NCBI GenBank assembly: GCA_037045585.1
Contig: JBAOIR010000036.1
Span: forward strand, 62,001 to 126,000
Direction of reading: 5' to 3'
Source: SSF14 sp037045585
GTDB taxonomy: Bacteria > Actinomycetota > Acidimicrobiia > Acidimicrobiales > Microtrichaceae
DNA: 64,000 nt
Of this stretch, positions 17,141 to 26,051 are shown piece after piece. The notes below the pieces were generated by a model. It was not told the DNA's origin, did not search any database, and saw only the letters and a list, made by a program, of their open reading frames with translations. The number at the start of each line of letters is the position of its first letter. The stretch's first letter is position 1. Position numbers and translations under genes: made by a program.

Positions 17141-18430
17141 ATGAAACGACGAGCACGACTGTTCCGGCCGGTGGGCCCGGCACTCGCCGCCATCGTGCTG
17201 GCGGCGACCGCGTGCGGCCCCGACGTCCCGGCCCCGGCCGGCCCGACGTGGATCACGACCCACGTCTCGCGCACCGTCGTGGGCACCACCACGACGAACT
17301 ACGTGGGCGCCTGGACCGATCTCGACTGGGCATCGACACTCCAGGTCGACACCGCCACCGGCGGGGGCGGCTCGGCGAGCCTGCTCCTCTTCCCACGGTC
17401 GGGCCCGGGCAACTCCACGCTGGGCAGCCCGCAGACCCTCACCCCGACGGTGTCACCGTCCCTCTCGGGCCCGATCGGTGGCCATGTGATCGGCTTGCCG
17501 GGAACGGTGAACGGCAACCCCGCGATCGAGTTCTTCAAGCGAACGGCCGGCACATGGGGGTCGGCGGGCATGTTCACCCTGCCGGCGAACCAGCAGGTCG
17601 CCGCCATGACCGACGCCTGGCTCGTCACCCGCGACGTCCCGATCAACGCCGGCGTCGAGGCCCACGTCTACCTCTTTCCGCTCGACACGTCCGGCCCGTC
17701 GGTCGTGGTGGGCAGCGTGACCACCCTCGGTCCCGATCCCGCCTGGCCCCTGGCGTTCCGCGAAGGCTTCGGTGGGCCCGGCGCGGCGATCGACGGTGAC
17801 CTCCTCGTCGTGGGCGCCCAGGGCCAATTCAGCCCGACCCCGGGCGGCGCCCGCGTGTTCCGCGCCACCGGTTCGGTGTGGGCTCCCGTCCTCTCCCTCG
17901 GAGCATCTCCCACCGGCCCCAACAACTACGCCCGCGCCCTCGCCGTCGACGACGGCCCGACGATCGACCGCATCGCCCTCGGCCCCCAGGCCGACGGCAT
18001 CCCGTCGGTCGAGGTGTTCGCCGATTCGGGCTCGGGGTTCACCCTCGAACAGACCATCGTGCGCGACCCCGGCGACCCCGACGAGTTCCAGGGGCTCCTC
18101 TTCGGCAACGGTCTCGCCCTCGACGGTGACCTGTTGGCCGTGACGGCGCGCGCCGTGCTCGTTCCGTCGGCCCAGGTCGGCCATGCCGACGTCAAGGTCG
18201 GGTACGTGCAGCTCTTCCGGAAGGGAGCGACGTGGGCCCGTGAGGCGGAGGTGCCCGTGTTCACCAATCCGGCGTCTCCCGGCACGGTGAGCTCGTTGCC
18301 CTTCAAGCTCCAGGCAGCCGGCAACCACGTGGCGGTCTTCGTGTTCGTCACCCCCGATCCTCCGCCCGGCTGCACGTTCCCGTGCTTCAACTTCGGCGTC
18401 GAGGCCTGGTCGATCGACCGGACCGGGTGA
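17141..18430 (+). CDS. Secreted lipoprotein with FG-GAP-like propeller repeats
   Basis: A 429-residue protein from the ATG at 17141, preceded by a GGAGGGG ribosome-binding sequence. A basic N-terminus (KRRARLFR), a hydrophobic core and the lipobox LAATAC mark a lipoprotein signal, with Cys near residue 25. The mature part has repeated G-x-x-(I/L)-D-G-D-L-L-(V/A)-V segments (GGPGAAIDGDLLVVGA and NGLALDGDLLAVTA), the pattern of FG-GAP beta-propeller blades. A Cys pair near the C-terminus (CTFPC) suggests a disulfide. Function unknown; a surface or adhesion role is only a guess. Confidence 0.8.
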   Translation: MKRRARLFRPVGPALAAIVLAATACGPDVPAPAGPTWITTHVSRTVVGTTTTNYVGAWTDLDWASTLQVDTATGGGGSASLLLFPRSGPGNSTLGSPQTLTPTVSPSLSGPIGGHVIGLPGTVNGNPAIEFFKRTAGTWGSAGMFTLPANQQVAAMTDAWLVTRDVPINAGVEAHVYLFPLDTSGPSVVVGSVTTLGPDPAWPLAFREGFGGPGAAIDGDLLVVGAQGQFSPTPGGARVFRATGSVWAPVLSLGASPTGPNNYARALAVDDGPTIDRIALGPQADGIPSVEVFADSGSGFTLEQTIVRDPGDPDEFQGLLFGNGLALDGDLLAVTARAVLVPSAQVGHADVKVGYVQLFRKGATWAREAEVPVFTNPASPGTVSSLPFKLQAAGNHVAVFVFVTPDPPPGCTFPCFNFGVEAWSIDRTG

Positions 18431-18453
18431 GCTGTGGCGGACACGAGGCCTCG

Positions 18454-19551
18454 ATGACCACGCGATCGCATCGCCGACGCCTCGTGTCCGTCGTCGGCAT
18501 CGCGCTCCTCGTTCCGCTGGCGTCGTGCTCCGGCGACGATGGCACCATCGCCGTCGGCGACCGGTCGACCACGTCGGCACCCTCGACGACCGATGCTGCA
18601 CCGGCGACGACCACCCCGGCGGCCGACGGGTTCGTGCCCGGCTCGTACCTCGAGGAAACCCGCCCGACCCCTGGCGAGGTCACGCTCACGCTCCACGATC
18701 CCGACGGCTCTGCGGTACGAGCCGTCTACTCCGCACCGACCTACACCGTGGGCGACGACCTCGAGGCGAGCACCATCCTCGACGCCGAGCTGGCCCCCGA
18801 CGGCGGGGTCTTCGTCGTCGAGCGGACCGACCGGTCGCCTGACGCCGGCCTCCGGCCCGGCGGCACCCGGCTGGCAAAGGTCGCCGCCGACGGAACCGCC
18901 ACGACCGTGAAGGCGAACGTCGTCGCCAGTGAGTTGTCGCCGGACGGCAGCCACATGGCGATCGTGGTGTTGTCGCCCGATGGCGACGGCGACGGCAGCG
19001 GCACGCAGGCGATCCGGGTCATCAACCTGGCGAGCGGCGCCGTCGACGAACTGTGGGCCACCGACGTGCCGCTCGACGAGACCGGAGTGATCACCGCCGA
19101 GATCGGCTCCACCCGCGTGGTCGGGTGGATCGCCGACGAGACGACGCTGATCGTCGAGGAGGTGTGCTGCGACTCCGGTGCCGTGATGCTCCTGCCGTCG
19201 TCGGGCCGGTCCGACTCGCCCGAGACGTGGCCGGCCGTACGTGGCGACCACGCCACGTACGCCCTGGGCACCGAGGCCGAGGGTCGGGTTCTCGTGCAGC
19301 GCACGGTCTTCGACGGCGACGGTATCGAGGTGCCGATGTCGTTCGCCGGCATCGAGGTCGTGGCGCTCGCTGCCGACGGCACGGTGTCGGACCCGCTCTA
19401 CACCGAGCGTGCGACCGAGGAGACCGAGGATCGGGTGCGGTTCGACCTCGTCGGCGACCAGGTACCGGGAACCGTCCTCCCCATCGCCGCCCAGGGGCCA
19501 CCCGGGTTGTTCGGTGCCGGCGACGAGCGGACACCCCGCCGCTTCACCTGA
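18454..19551 (+). CDS. Lipoprotein with TolB-like beta-propeller
   Basis: A 365-residue protein from the ATG at 18454. The signal ends in a lipobox (LVPLASC), followed by a Ser/Thr-rich linker of about 35 residues that is probably glycosylated or flexible. The body has WD40/TolB-type turns (ELAPDGGVFVVER, ELSPDGSHMAIVVLSPDGDG, RVINLASGAVDELW). A CC pair (VEEVCCDSG) is unusual. It lies 23 bp after the previous lipoprotein gene, so the two are likely one operon with related surface roles. The enzyme activity, if any, is unknown. Confidence 0.8.
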   Translation: MTTRSHRRRLVSVVGIALLVPLASCSGDDGTIAVGDRSTTSAPSTTDAAPATTTPAADGFVPGSYLEETRPTPGEVTLTLHDPDGSAVRAVYSAPTYTVGDDLEASTILDAELAPDGGVFVVERTDRSPDAGLRPGGTRLAKVAADGTATTVKANVVASELSPDGSHMAIVVLSPDGDGDGSGTQAIRVINLASGAVDELWATDVPLDETGVITAEIGSTRVVGWIADETTLIVEEVCCDSGAVMLLPSSGRSDSPETWPAVRGDHATYALGTEAEGRVLVQRTVFDGDGIEVPMSFAGIEVVALAADGTVSDPLYTERATEETEDRVRFDLVGDQVPGTVLPIAAQGPPGLFGAGDERTPRRFT

Positions 19552-19630
19552 GACCACCGCTCATCGGTCGAACGAACCCCCGTTTCGGGGAGGTCGGTCT
19601 GGCGGCGGAGCGCTCGGGGAACGAGTGTGC

Positions 19631-20599
19631 ATGGCTCCGACCACCTCCGCACTGTCACCCACGGACGCGCCGTTGACACCCGGCACGTCGGCCGAAGGAT
19701 CGATGGTCCCCACGCTCCACGGCACCAACACGTCGTCGACGCGCCGAACCGGCTCGACCCGCTACGGCCCCTTCGAACTCCGCTGGACCGAGACCGGACC
19801 CTTCGACGGCCCCGTCACCCTCTTGCTCCACGGCATCTACGCCGGTGCCCACGGGTACGAGTGGCGTGAGCTGGTGCCCCTGCTCGACGGATCGATGCCC
19901 GGTGCCGGCGCGCCGCACCGGGTCCGCGTCGCCGACCTGCTCGGCGCGGGCGGGAGTGATCGCCCCGACCTCGAGTACGACCCCGCCGTCGTCCTGGGCG
20001 CTGTCCGCGCGCTCATCGGTGACTGCGGACCGCACTGCACGGTCATCGCCAGCTCCCTCACAGGCGCCTACGCGACGAAGGCGATCGCCGATTCGATCCG
20101 ACCCGGCGACACTCCAGCGGACACGCCGCGCCTCGTCCTCGTCACTCCGACGGGCCTCGGCGACGCCCAGCGCCGGCGCGGCGGACTCGTTGCCCGGGCG
20201 GCGTACGCCGTCGGGAGGCACACGCCGATCGGAGATCTCGCCGTCGCCGCGCTCACCTCGGGCCCGAGCGTGCGATGGTTCCAGCGCAACAAGACCTACT
20301 CGAACCCCGAGGCCCTCCATGAGGACGAAGTCGTGGAGACCCGACGCGCCGGTCGTCTGCCCAACGGCAAGCACCTGCAGCTCGCCTTCGTGACCGGTCG
20401 CCTCGCCCTCCCGCTGTCGCGTGCCGACGTGCGCGCCGCCCGACCGCTCGTGGTGTGGGCACGTGGCCAGGCCTTCAGCGAGGACAGCGACATGGCGTTG
20501 TGGCAGGCGGCGGGGGCGACCGTCGTCGCCGTCCCGAGCGGGCTGCCACAGGTCGAGGAACCGGGCCGGCTGGCCGACCTGATCCGCACTCGAGCGTGA
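19631..20599 (+). CDS. Alpha/beta-hydrolase-fold protein
   Basis: A 322-residue protein from the ATG at 19631 (a GTG two codons earlier is also possible). The oxyanion strand LLLHGIYAGAHGYEW, the strand RVRVADLLGAGGSDRPD and the nucleophile elbow VIASSLTGAYA (Ser in an A-S-S-L-T-G context instead of G-x-S-x-G) identify an alpha/beta hydrolase similar to putative lipases or esterases. The C-terminal strand PLVVWARGQAFSED normally carries the acid. The usual C-terminal catalytic His is not obvious (SGLPQVEEP sits where a G-H-x-x-x-x-E-x-P motif would be), so activity is uncertain. Confidence 0.82.
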   Translation: MAPTTSALSPTDAPLTPGTSAEGSMVPTLHGTNTSSTRRTGSTRYGPFELRWTETGPFDGPVTLLLHGIYAGAHGYEWRELVPLLDGSMPGAGAPHRVRVADLLGAGGSDRPDLEYDPAVVLGAVRALIGDCGPHCTVIASSLTGAYATKAIADSIRPGDTPADTPRLVLVTPTGLGDAQRRRGGLVARAAYAVGRHTPIGDLAVAALTSGPSVRWFQRNKTYSNPEALHEDEVVETRRAGRLPNGKHLQLAFVTGRLALPLSRADVRAARPLVVWARGQAFSEDSDMALWQAAGATVVAVPSGLPQVEEPGRLADLIRTRA

Positions 20600-20655
20600 C
20601 GTTCCGCGCCGGTGGGCCGCGCCGGCGAGCCGCACCGGGGTAGCGTCGCCGTCCG

Positions 20656-21573
20656 ATGAGCGACACGACAGCACAGCAACGGGCCGAGGGGTGTTCGGAG
20701 GAGGTTCGTGCCTGGGCCGACCGTGGTGAGATCCACCACCTCGCCGGTCACGGAGTGTTCGTCGTCGATGTGCCGGCCGCCGACCCCGATCCGGCGCTCG
20801 AGCCGCTGCTCGTCCTCCACGGGTTCCCGACGTCCACGTTCGACTACGCCGGGATCATCGACCGGTTGGCCGCCCACCGGCGAGTCATCGCAGCGGACTT
20901 CCTCGGCTTCGGCCTCAGCGACAAGCCCGACCTGCACTACACGATGGGGCTCCAGGCCGACCTGATCGTGGCGCTCGCGGCCGAACTCGGCCTCGAGCGG
21001 ATCGCGCTCCTGTCGCACGACATGGGTGACACCGTCGGCGGCGAACTGCTGGCCCGCAACACCGAGGGCGCGTGGCCGATCGAGGTCACCCGCCGGGTGG
21101 TCACCAACGGCAGCATCTACATCGGGCTGGCCCAGCTCACCGACGGCCAGCAGTTCCTCCTGGCGCTCCCCGACGAACGCGTCGCCGAAGGCCTCGGCCC
21201 ACAGCCTGAGGGGCTCGCGGCGAGCCTCGTCGCCACGCTCAGCCCCTCGACGACGCTCGGCGTCGCCGACCTGCTTCCCCACGGTGAGCTCGTCGCCACG
21301 CTCGACGGCGGCCGGGTGCTGCCGCGAACGATCCGCTACATCGAGGAACGACGCGCCAACGAGCGGCGCTTCACCGGTGCGATCGAGTCGCACCCGTCTC
21401 CGCTTGCGATCGTGTGGGGCGACGACGACCCCATCGCCGTCACTGCGATGACCGCCGAGCTGGTGGCCGCCCGCCCCGATGCGATCCTCACCATCCTCGA
21501 CGGGGTCGGCCACTACCCGATGCTCGAGGCGCCCGAGCGCTTCCTCGATGCCGTGCTCCCAGCCCTGGGCTGA
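20656..21573 (+). CDS. Alpha/beta hydrolase of the haloalkane dehalogenase/epoxide hydrolase type
   Basis: A 305-residue hydrolase. The oxyanion-hole motif LLVLHGFPTSTFDY, the strand VIAADFLGFGLSDKP and the nucleophile elbow LSHDMGDTVG are clear. The nucleophile is Asp (H-D-M-G), as in haloalkane dehalogenases and epoxide hydrolases, not Ser. The catalytic His lies in LDGVGHYPMLEAPE, and the acid is likely in IVWGDDDPI. It follows the previous hydrolase gene by 56 bp and may be cotranscribed. The substrate is undetermined. Confidence 0.9.
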   Translation: MSDTTAQQRAEGCSEEVRAWADRGEIHHLAGHGVFVVDVPAADPDPALEPLLVLHGFPTSTFDYAGIIDRLAAHRRVIAADFLGFGLSDKPDLHYTMGLQADLIVALAAELGLERIALLSHDMGDTVGGELLARNTEGAWPIEVTRRVVTNGSIYIGLAQLTDGQQFLLALPDERVAEGLGPQPEGLAASLVATLSPSTTLGVADLLPHGELVATLDGGRVLPRTIRYIEERRANERRFTGAIESHPSPLAIVWGDDDPIAVTAMTAELVAARPDAILTILDGVGHYPMLEAPERFLDAVLPALG

Positions 21574-21587
21574 GCCGGCCTCGTTAC

Positions 21588-21965
21588 TCAGTCGACGGGG
21601 GCGCTGGCGACGGCGTTGATGCGTTCGACGAGGCGTTCCCGATCGGGGTGCTGGAGCACGATGCGGCTCGGCTTCGGGCGGGTCGTGTCGATGACCAGCA
21701 CTTCGTCGTCGCGGTACACGTCCCACAACTGCAGCTGGCCGCGCTGGCCCGGCGTGGTGAACCATCCGTTGGCGAACGCGCCCGGCCAGTAGCTGCCCCC
21801 GACCCGCCAGCCGAGCAGTGCCTTGGCCTCGCTGCGCGGCAACAACCGCGCTCCGGTGATCTCGTCGCCGTGGAGGTCGACGTAGCGACACAGCGAGAGC
21901 AGCCGATCGGAGCCCGTGAAGCGGATCGACACCAGGTTGTCGGAGACGAGGACGTTCAGCGTCAC
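21588..21965 (-). CDS. Small PH-like domain protein, unknown
   Basis: A 125-residue protein without signal or membrane segment. Strand-rich pattern with RFTGSDRLLSLCRYVDLHGD, GARLLPRSEAKALLGWR and the aromatic segment WFTTPGQRGQLQLWDVYRDD. The end, VLVIDTTRPKPSRIVLQHPDRERLVERI, resembles bacterial PH-like proteins that sense photosynthetic or membrane components, but this is a loose resemblance. It converges with the hydrolase gene (14 bp apart). Confidence 0.7.
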   Translation of the reverse strand: MTLNVLVSDNLVSIRFTGSDRLLSLCRYVDLHGDEITGARLLPRSEAKALLGWRVGGSYWPGAFANGWFTTPGQRGQLQLWDVYRDDEVLVIDTTRPKPSRIVLQHPDRERLVERINAVASAPVD

Positions 21966-22016
21966 GGCAGAGCATCGTACCGGCGTGCCCCCGGGAGCGG
22001 ACTCGCGGGTGGCGGA

Positions 22017-24560
22017 TCAGTCGCCCCCAAAGCTGATGATCTGCTGGTAGGTGGGCCGGTTCATCCACCGCACCGAACTGCCGTTGGTGATGTAGGGGAT
22101 GAACCGGATCCGTTCGAGCAGCGCAAGCCGCGGGAATGGACCCACCGCGACCCGTGACGACTCGAGCACCTGCCACAGCAGGGCCCGGCACACGGCGAGG
22201 TCGCCGCTCCCGCAGAACGACGGCACACCTGCCGGGATCGACTCGACGCCACGGACCCGACGCAGGTCGTGCACAACGGCGGAGTACCACCCGTGGGCGA
22301 ACGCCCCGCCGGTCTGCGACGGCGGGTTGTCGATGACGCGGGGTCGACGTACGCCGTCACCCAGGTACGAACCGAGGCCGGGCGTGAACACGGCGCGCGT
22401 CATCGGCTCGAACAGGGCGTCCATCAACGAGACGGCGAGGTCGTCGTAGAACCCGTCGTCGGCACGGTCCCGGCGATGGGCGCCGCTCGAGACCCAGCTC
22501 GACAGCCGGTCGCGGGCCGCTGCCAGATCGGGGTTCGGTGCGGGGGCACCGTCGAGGATCGCGAGGACATCCGGGAGCACCAGTTCGCCGCGCACGTCGA
22601 CCGTCGCCGCGTCCTGCGCGGCGACGAACACGTCGGCGGGTGTGACGGCACCGTCCTTGCGGTCGATGAGCGCCTCGGTGCGGGACGCGAGGGTGTCGAC
22701 CCGTTGCACGATTCCGGCGTCCCAGTCGTTGTCCGGCTCGCGCCAGCCCGGCGCCACCTTGTTGTTCCACGACACCGCGTAGCCCTTGGCGGGGTCGATC
22801 TCCTGGGGCTGTCGGCGCCAGTCGAGCCGACCCTGCCACTCCCAGTCCCCGGTGCCCCACGAGGGCAGGTCGGGGTCGACTCCTCGGGCCCGCACCGGGT
22901 ACCAGCCACTGTGGAAGTAGGCGATGTCGGACGCGTTCACGTAGAGCCAGTTGAAGCTCATCGGGATGTCGCTCATCGTTGGGGCGAAGTCGGCGGCTGA
23001 GGTGACGGCGCCCTGGTTCAGGGCCCAGAACGCGGGGGCAGCGTCCGCGGTCTGGAACCGCGACATCCGTTGGCGGGCGACGGCGACGGGGTGCCCGTCG
23101 ACGGTCGAGCGGCCCACGACGATCCCGTGCACGGTGCGCCACGCCGTCCATGGATCATCGTTGGCCGGGCGGGTCATCGGGAGGCACCGGCCTTCGAACT
23201 CGTAGTGCATCGACAGCTGCGACGGCGCCGAACCGTCGGGCTCGCACAGGAGCTCCATGCGCTGGTCGGTGAGGTCCGATCCGCCGGCGGTGGCGGTCCA
23301 GGCGTAGGTGCGGGACCGGCCGATCACGACCCAGGGACCGAGCCCGGGGAACGTGATGCCCCGCGAGTCGTAGCCGCCGCCGCGCAACTCCATCTCGAAC
23401 AGCAACTGGGGCGCGAAGTACGACGACTGTGGCCCGCCCACGAGGATCGGGTGACCCGATGCGGTGTGGTCGCCGGCGACGGCGATGTAGTTCGACATGG
23501 TGGGAGTGCCGGCCTCGGCGCGGGCGACAGCGACCGGTGCGTCGGGCCTCGCCACCGCTGCGGGGTCGACGGTGTTCGCCGACGACACGCCCGCCCCCGC
23601 CCCGGCGAACTGCGGATAGGGGAAGGCCGCTGCCGTGTGGGCGGTGGCCGCGGGGTCGTCGGCGGAGCGGAGGTCGTCGAACGTAGCGCGACCGGCGGCG
23701 GTGCCCAGCCGTGCCTCCAGGGTGGCCAGCGCGTCGGCGTTGCCCAGTTCGTCGCCCCCGCCCGCACCGAAGATGTCGTCGACGACGATGCCGACGGCCA
23801 GGACGTCGGCCCGGGTCCAATGACGCCACTGCAGGCCCAGCGCCCGAGCCTCGGGTGGGAACGTGTTGCGGTCGAGCCAGGTGTTCAGTCCGACCACGAA
23901 GGCGTCGAGCGCGACGATCATCCGCTCGCCCTCGGCCCCCGCCCGGGTCACGGCGTCGTCGAGGGCCGACTCGAGTTCCTCGTCGGTGTAGTTGATGTGT
24001 TCGAGCTCACCCAGACGAGCGACCGCGGTGGGGATGTCGGGGCCCCCGAGTTCGAGGGTGCCGGCGCGACCCAGCAGGCGGCCGAGCTCGGCGACGACGA
24101 GCCGCGATTCGGCGACGGCCCACCCCGCCCCGAACCCGACGTCGGCCGCGGTGTCGCCGATCACGTGGGGAACGCCGTGCTCGTCCCACTCGACCCGGAC
24201 CCCAGGGGCCGGTCGGTCGACGCGCACGATGCGCCCCGCGCCGAGGTGGTGGTCGGTGAAGAACTGCCCGAGGTTCGCGTCGGTCAGGGTGCCGTCGGCG
24301 ACGGCGTCCTCGACCGCGTCGTACCGCGCCCGTTGATCGTCGATCGCCGCAGCCGTGTGCCCGGTGACGTTGCCGTTGCCGGGTGGCAGCACGGCCAGCG
24401 CGACCAGCGCGGGGTCGGCGTGGCCTCCGGGATTGGACGCCACTCCGTCCGGCGGGAGCGCCTCCCCCGAAGGAGGGGCCCCGGTGCATCCGGCGACCAG
24501 GGCCGTGATCACGAGGAGCGATGACGAGATCGCGTGGCGTCCGGCTCGGTTTCTGAACAT
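22017..24560 (-). CDS. Penicillin acylase family lipoprotein (Ntn hydrolase)
   Basis: About 847 residues from the ATG at 24560, chosen because it opens a lipoprotein signal (MFRNRAGRHAIS, then lipobox LVAGC). The alpha-like part has DEHGVPHVIGDTAADVGFG. The probable autoprocessing and nucleophile serine is near residue 356 in PTMSNYIAVAGDHTASGHPI, which matches the S-N-x-W-x-(V/A)-x-G...T-x-(S/T)-G-x-P-(I/L) pattern at the start of penicillin-acylase beta chains. Downstream are ARGVDPDLPSWGTGDWEW and SWNNKVAPGWR, typical of the family. Substrates of family members include beta-lactams and acyl-homoserine lactones; which applies is unknown. Expected to be lipid-anchored outside the cell. Confidence 0.88.
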   Translation of the reverse strand: MFRNRAGRHAISSSLLVITALVAGCTGAPPSGEALPPDGVASNPGGHADPALVALAVLPPGNGNVTGHTAAAIDDQRARYDAVEDAVADGTLTDANLGQFFTDHHLGAGRIVRVDRPAPGVRVEWDEHGVPHVIGDTAADVGFGAGWAVAESRLVVAELGRLLGRAGTLELGGPDIPTAVARLGELEHINYTDEELESALDDAVTRAGAEGERMIVALDAFVVGLNTWLDRNTFPPEARALGLQWRHWTRADVLAVGIVVDDIFGAGGGDELGNADALATLEARLGTAAGRATFDDLRSADDPAATAHTAAAFPYPQFAGAGAGVSSANTVDPAAVARPDAPVAVARAEAGTPTMSNYIAVAGDHTASGHPILVGGPQSSYFAPQLLFEMELRGGGYDSRGITFPGLGPWVVIGRSRTYAWTATAGGSDLTDQRMELLCEPDGSAPSQLSMHYEFEGRCLPMTRPANDDPWTAWRTVHGIVVGRSTVDGHPVAVARQRMSRFQTADAAPAFWALNQGAVTSAADFAPTMSDIPMSFNWLYVNASDIAYFHSGWYPVRARGVDPDLPSWGTGDWEWQGRLDWRRQPQEIDPAKGYAVSWNNKVAPGWREPDNDWDAGIVQRVDTLASRTEALIDRKDGAVTPADVFVAAQDAATVDVRGELVLPDVLAILDGAPAPNPDLAAARDRLSSWVSSGAHRRDRADDGFYDDLAVSLMDALFEPMTRAVFTPGLGSYLGDGVRRPRVIDNPPSQTGGAFAHGWYSAVVHDLRRVRGVESIPAGVPSFCGSGDLAVCRALLWQVLESSRVAVGPFPRLALLERIRFIPYITNGSSVRWMNRPTYQQIISFGGD

Positions 24561-24717
24561 TCTCGCTCCCCGCCGTGTGCTTTCACGGCACGCCGAGAGG
24601 GTAGTGACTCGTCGGACCCCGAGGTTCACCGAGCAACTTCATGTTCAAGTCCGGGCCGTTCGTTCCGATATTTGAGAGGAAGGTTCACCCAGTCCACGTG
24701 TGCGAAGCGAGAGACAG

Positions 24718-26049
24718 ATGACCAACCTGGTGGGATACGGGAGCGAGCGGACGACAGAGTTCCTCGCCGCCCATGACGGGTCGCTGCTCGGCGAACCGAA
24801 CGGCAGAGACGCCGTCTTCGAGGCGCTGTACCACGCCGCCGGCGCGTCGGCCGACCCCGTGTTCATCGTGGGCGGTCGCCGCGAGCGCCTCGAGATCCGG
24901 TGGGCGAACCGTGCCTTCGCCGACGCCGTGTGCGCCGAGGTGTCGGATCTCGCCGACACCCCGCTCGAGGCGGTGCTCGTGTCGTCGGCCGGAGCGCTGC
25001 CGCTCAACGACCTCCGCAGGGCCGAGTTCCGAGCGACGCTGTCGCCGCGGGTCGGGTTCGCCTCACCCTGGGAAGCCGTTGCGGTCCCGAGCGTCGGCCC
25101 CGCCGGCCGCTGCTGGGTCGTCACCTTGCGTCGATCAGGCGACAGCCTGAACGCCGACCAGCTCCTCCGCGCCAGCGAGGAACGCTTCCGGGCGCTGTCC
25201 GAACGTGCGCCGATCGGCATCATCACGTCCGAGGTCGGCCTGCGGATCGGGTACATCAACGACTTCCTCGCCGAGCTCGTGGGGCTTCCCACCGAGCAGC
25301 TGCTCGGCACCGGCTGGATGCAGGTGGTCGACCCCGAGCACCTCGAGACGGTGTGCTCGTGCCTCCAGGACGCGCTCGCCGGGAACCCGGTCGAGACCCC
25401 CGCCCGACTCATCACCCACAGCGGTGACGAACGATGGGTCACGATCCGCGCCGTCCCAATCCACGCGCCGGATTCACCGGCAGCGTTCCTCGGCACGATC
25501 GAGGACGTCACCGACCGTCGCCATTTCGAACAGCTGCTGTCGTGGCAGGCCAGTCACGACCCGCTGACTCGTCTGCCCAACCGCGCCCGGCTGATCGAGG
25601 AGATCGGCGTCGCGACGGCCGATGGCAGCGACGATGTCGCCGTCCTCTTCGTCGATCTCGACGACTTCAAGTCGGTCAACGACACGCTCGGGCACGCCGC
25701 TGGCGACGAGCTGCTGGTCGAGGTCGCTGCCCGGCTCCGGGCGACGACCGGCGACAGCTGCCGTGTCTTCCGCTTCGCCGGCGACGAGTTCGTGGTGCTC
25801 GCCCGCGGGATCCACGACGACGAGGAGGCGGCCGCCATCGGCGAGCGGCTCCGCGTCGAGCTCGCCGAGCCGATGCTGCTCGAGAGTGGGCCGCTGGTCG
25901 TGACCTGCTCGGTGGGCGTGGCGAGGGCGACGGGCGACGACTCCGTCGACGGTCTGCTGCACAACGCCGACGTCGCCATGTACGAGGCCAAGCGCCGCGG
26001 CAAGGGTGCAACGGCGGTCTTCGGCGCTCTGCCGTCCGGACAGGGCTGA
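24718..26049 (+). CDS. PAS-GGDEF diguanylate cyclase
   Basis: A 443-residue protein without membrane segments. An N-terminal PAS-like region (about 30-145) is followed by a canonical PAS domain (ASEERFRALSERAPIGIIT to FLGTIEDVTDRRHFE) and a GGDEF domain from about residue 285 (HDPLTRLPNRARL, FVDLDDFKSVNDTLGH). The active-site motif is AGDEF, a variant found in several active cyclases. The usual RxxD product-inhibition site upstream of it reads Thr instead of Arg (TTGD), so feedback inhibition is probably absent. It starts at the ATG at 24718 after GCGAGAGA and is followed after 2 bp by the HDOD gene. Confidence 0.9.
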   Translation: MTNLVGYGSERTTEFLAAHDGSLLGEPNGRDAVFEALYHAAGASADPVFIVGGRRERLEIRWANRAFADAVCAEVSDLADTPLEAVLVSSAGALPLNDLRRAEFRATLSPRVGFASPWEAVAVPSVGPAGRCWVVTLRRSGDSLNADQLLRASEERFRALSERAPIGIITSEVGLRIGYINDFLAELVGLPTEQLLGTGWMQVVDPEHLETVCSCLQDALAGNPVETPARLITHSGDERWVTIRAVPIHAPDSPAAFLGTIEDVTDRRHFEQLLSWQASHDPLTRLPNRARLIEEIGVATADGSDDVAVLFVDLDDFKSVNDTLGHAAGDELLVEVAARLRATTGDSCRVFRFAGDEFVVLARGIHDDEEAAAIGERLRVELAEPMLLESGPLVVTCSVGVARATGDDSVDGLLHNADVAMYEAKRRGKGATAVFGALPSGQG

Positions 26050-26051
26050 TC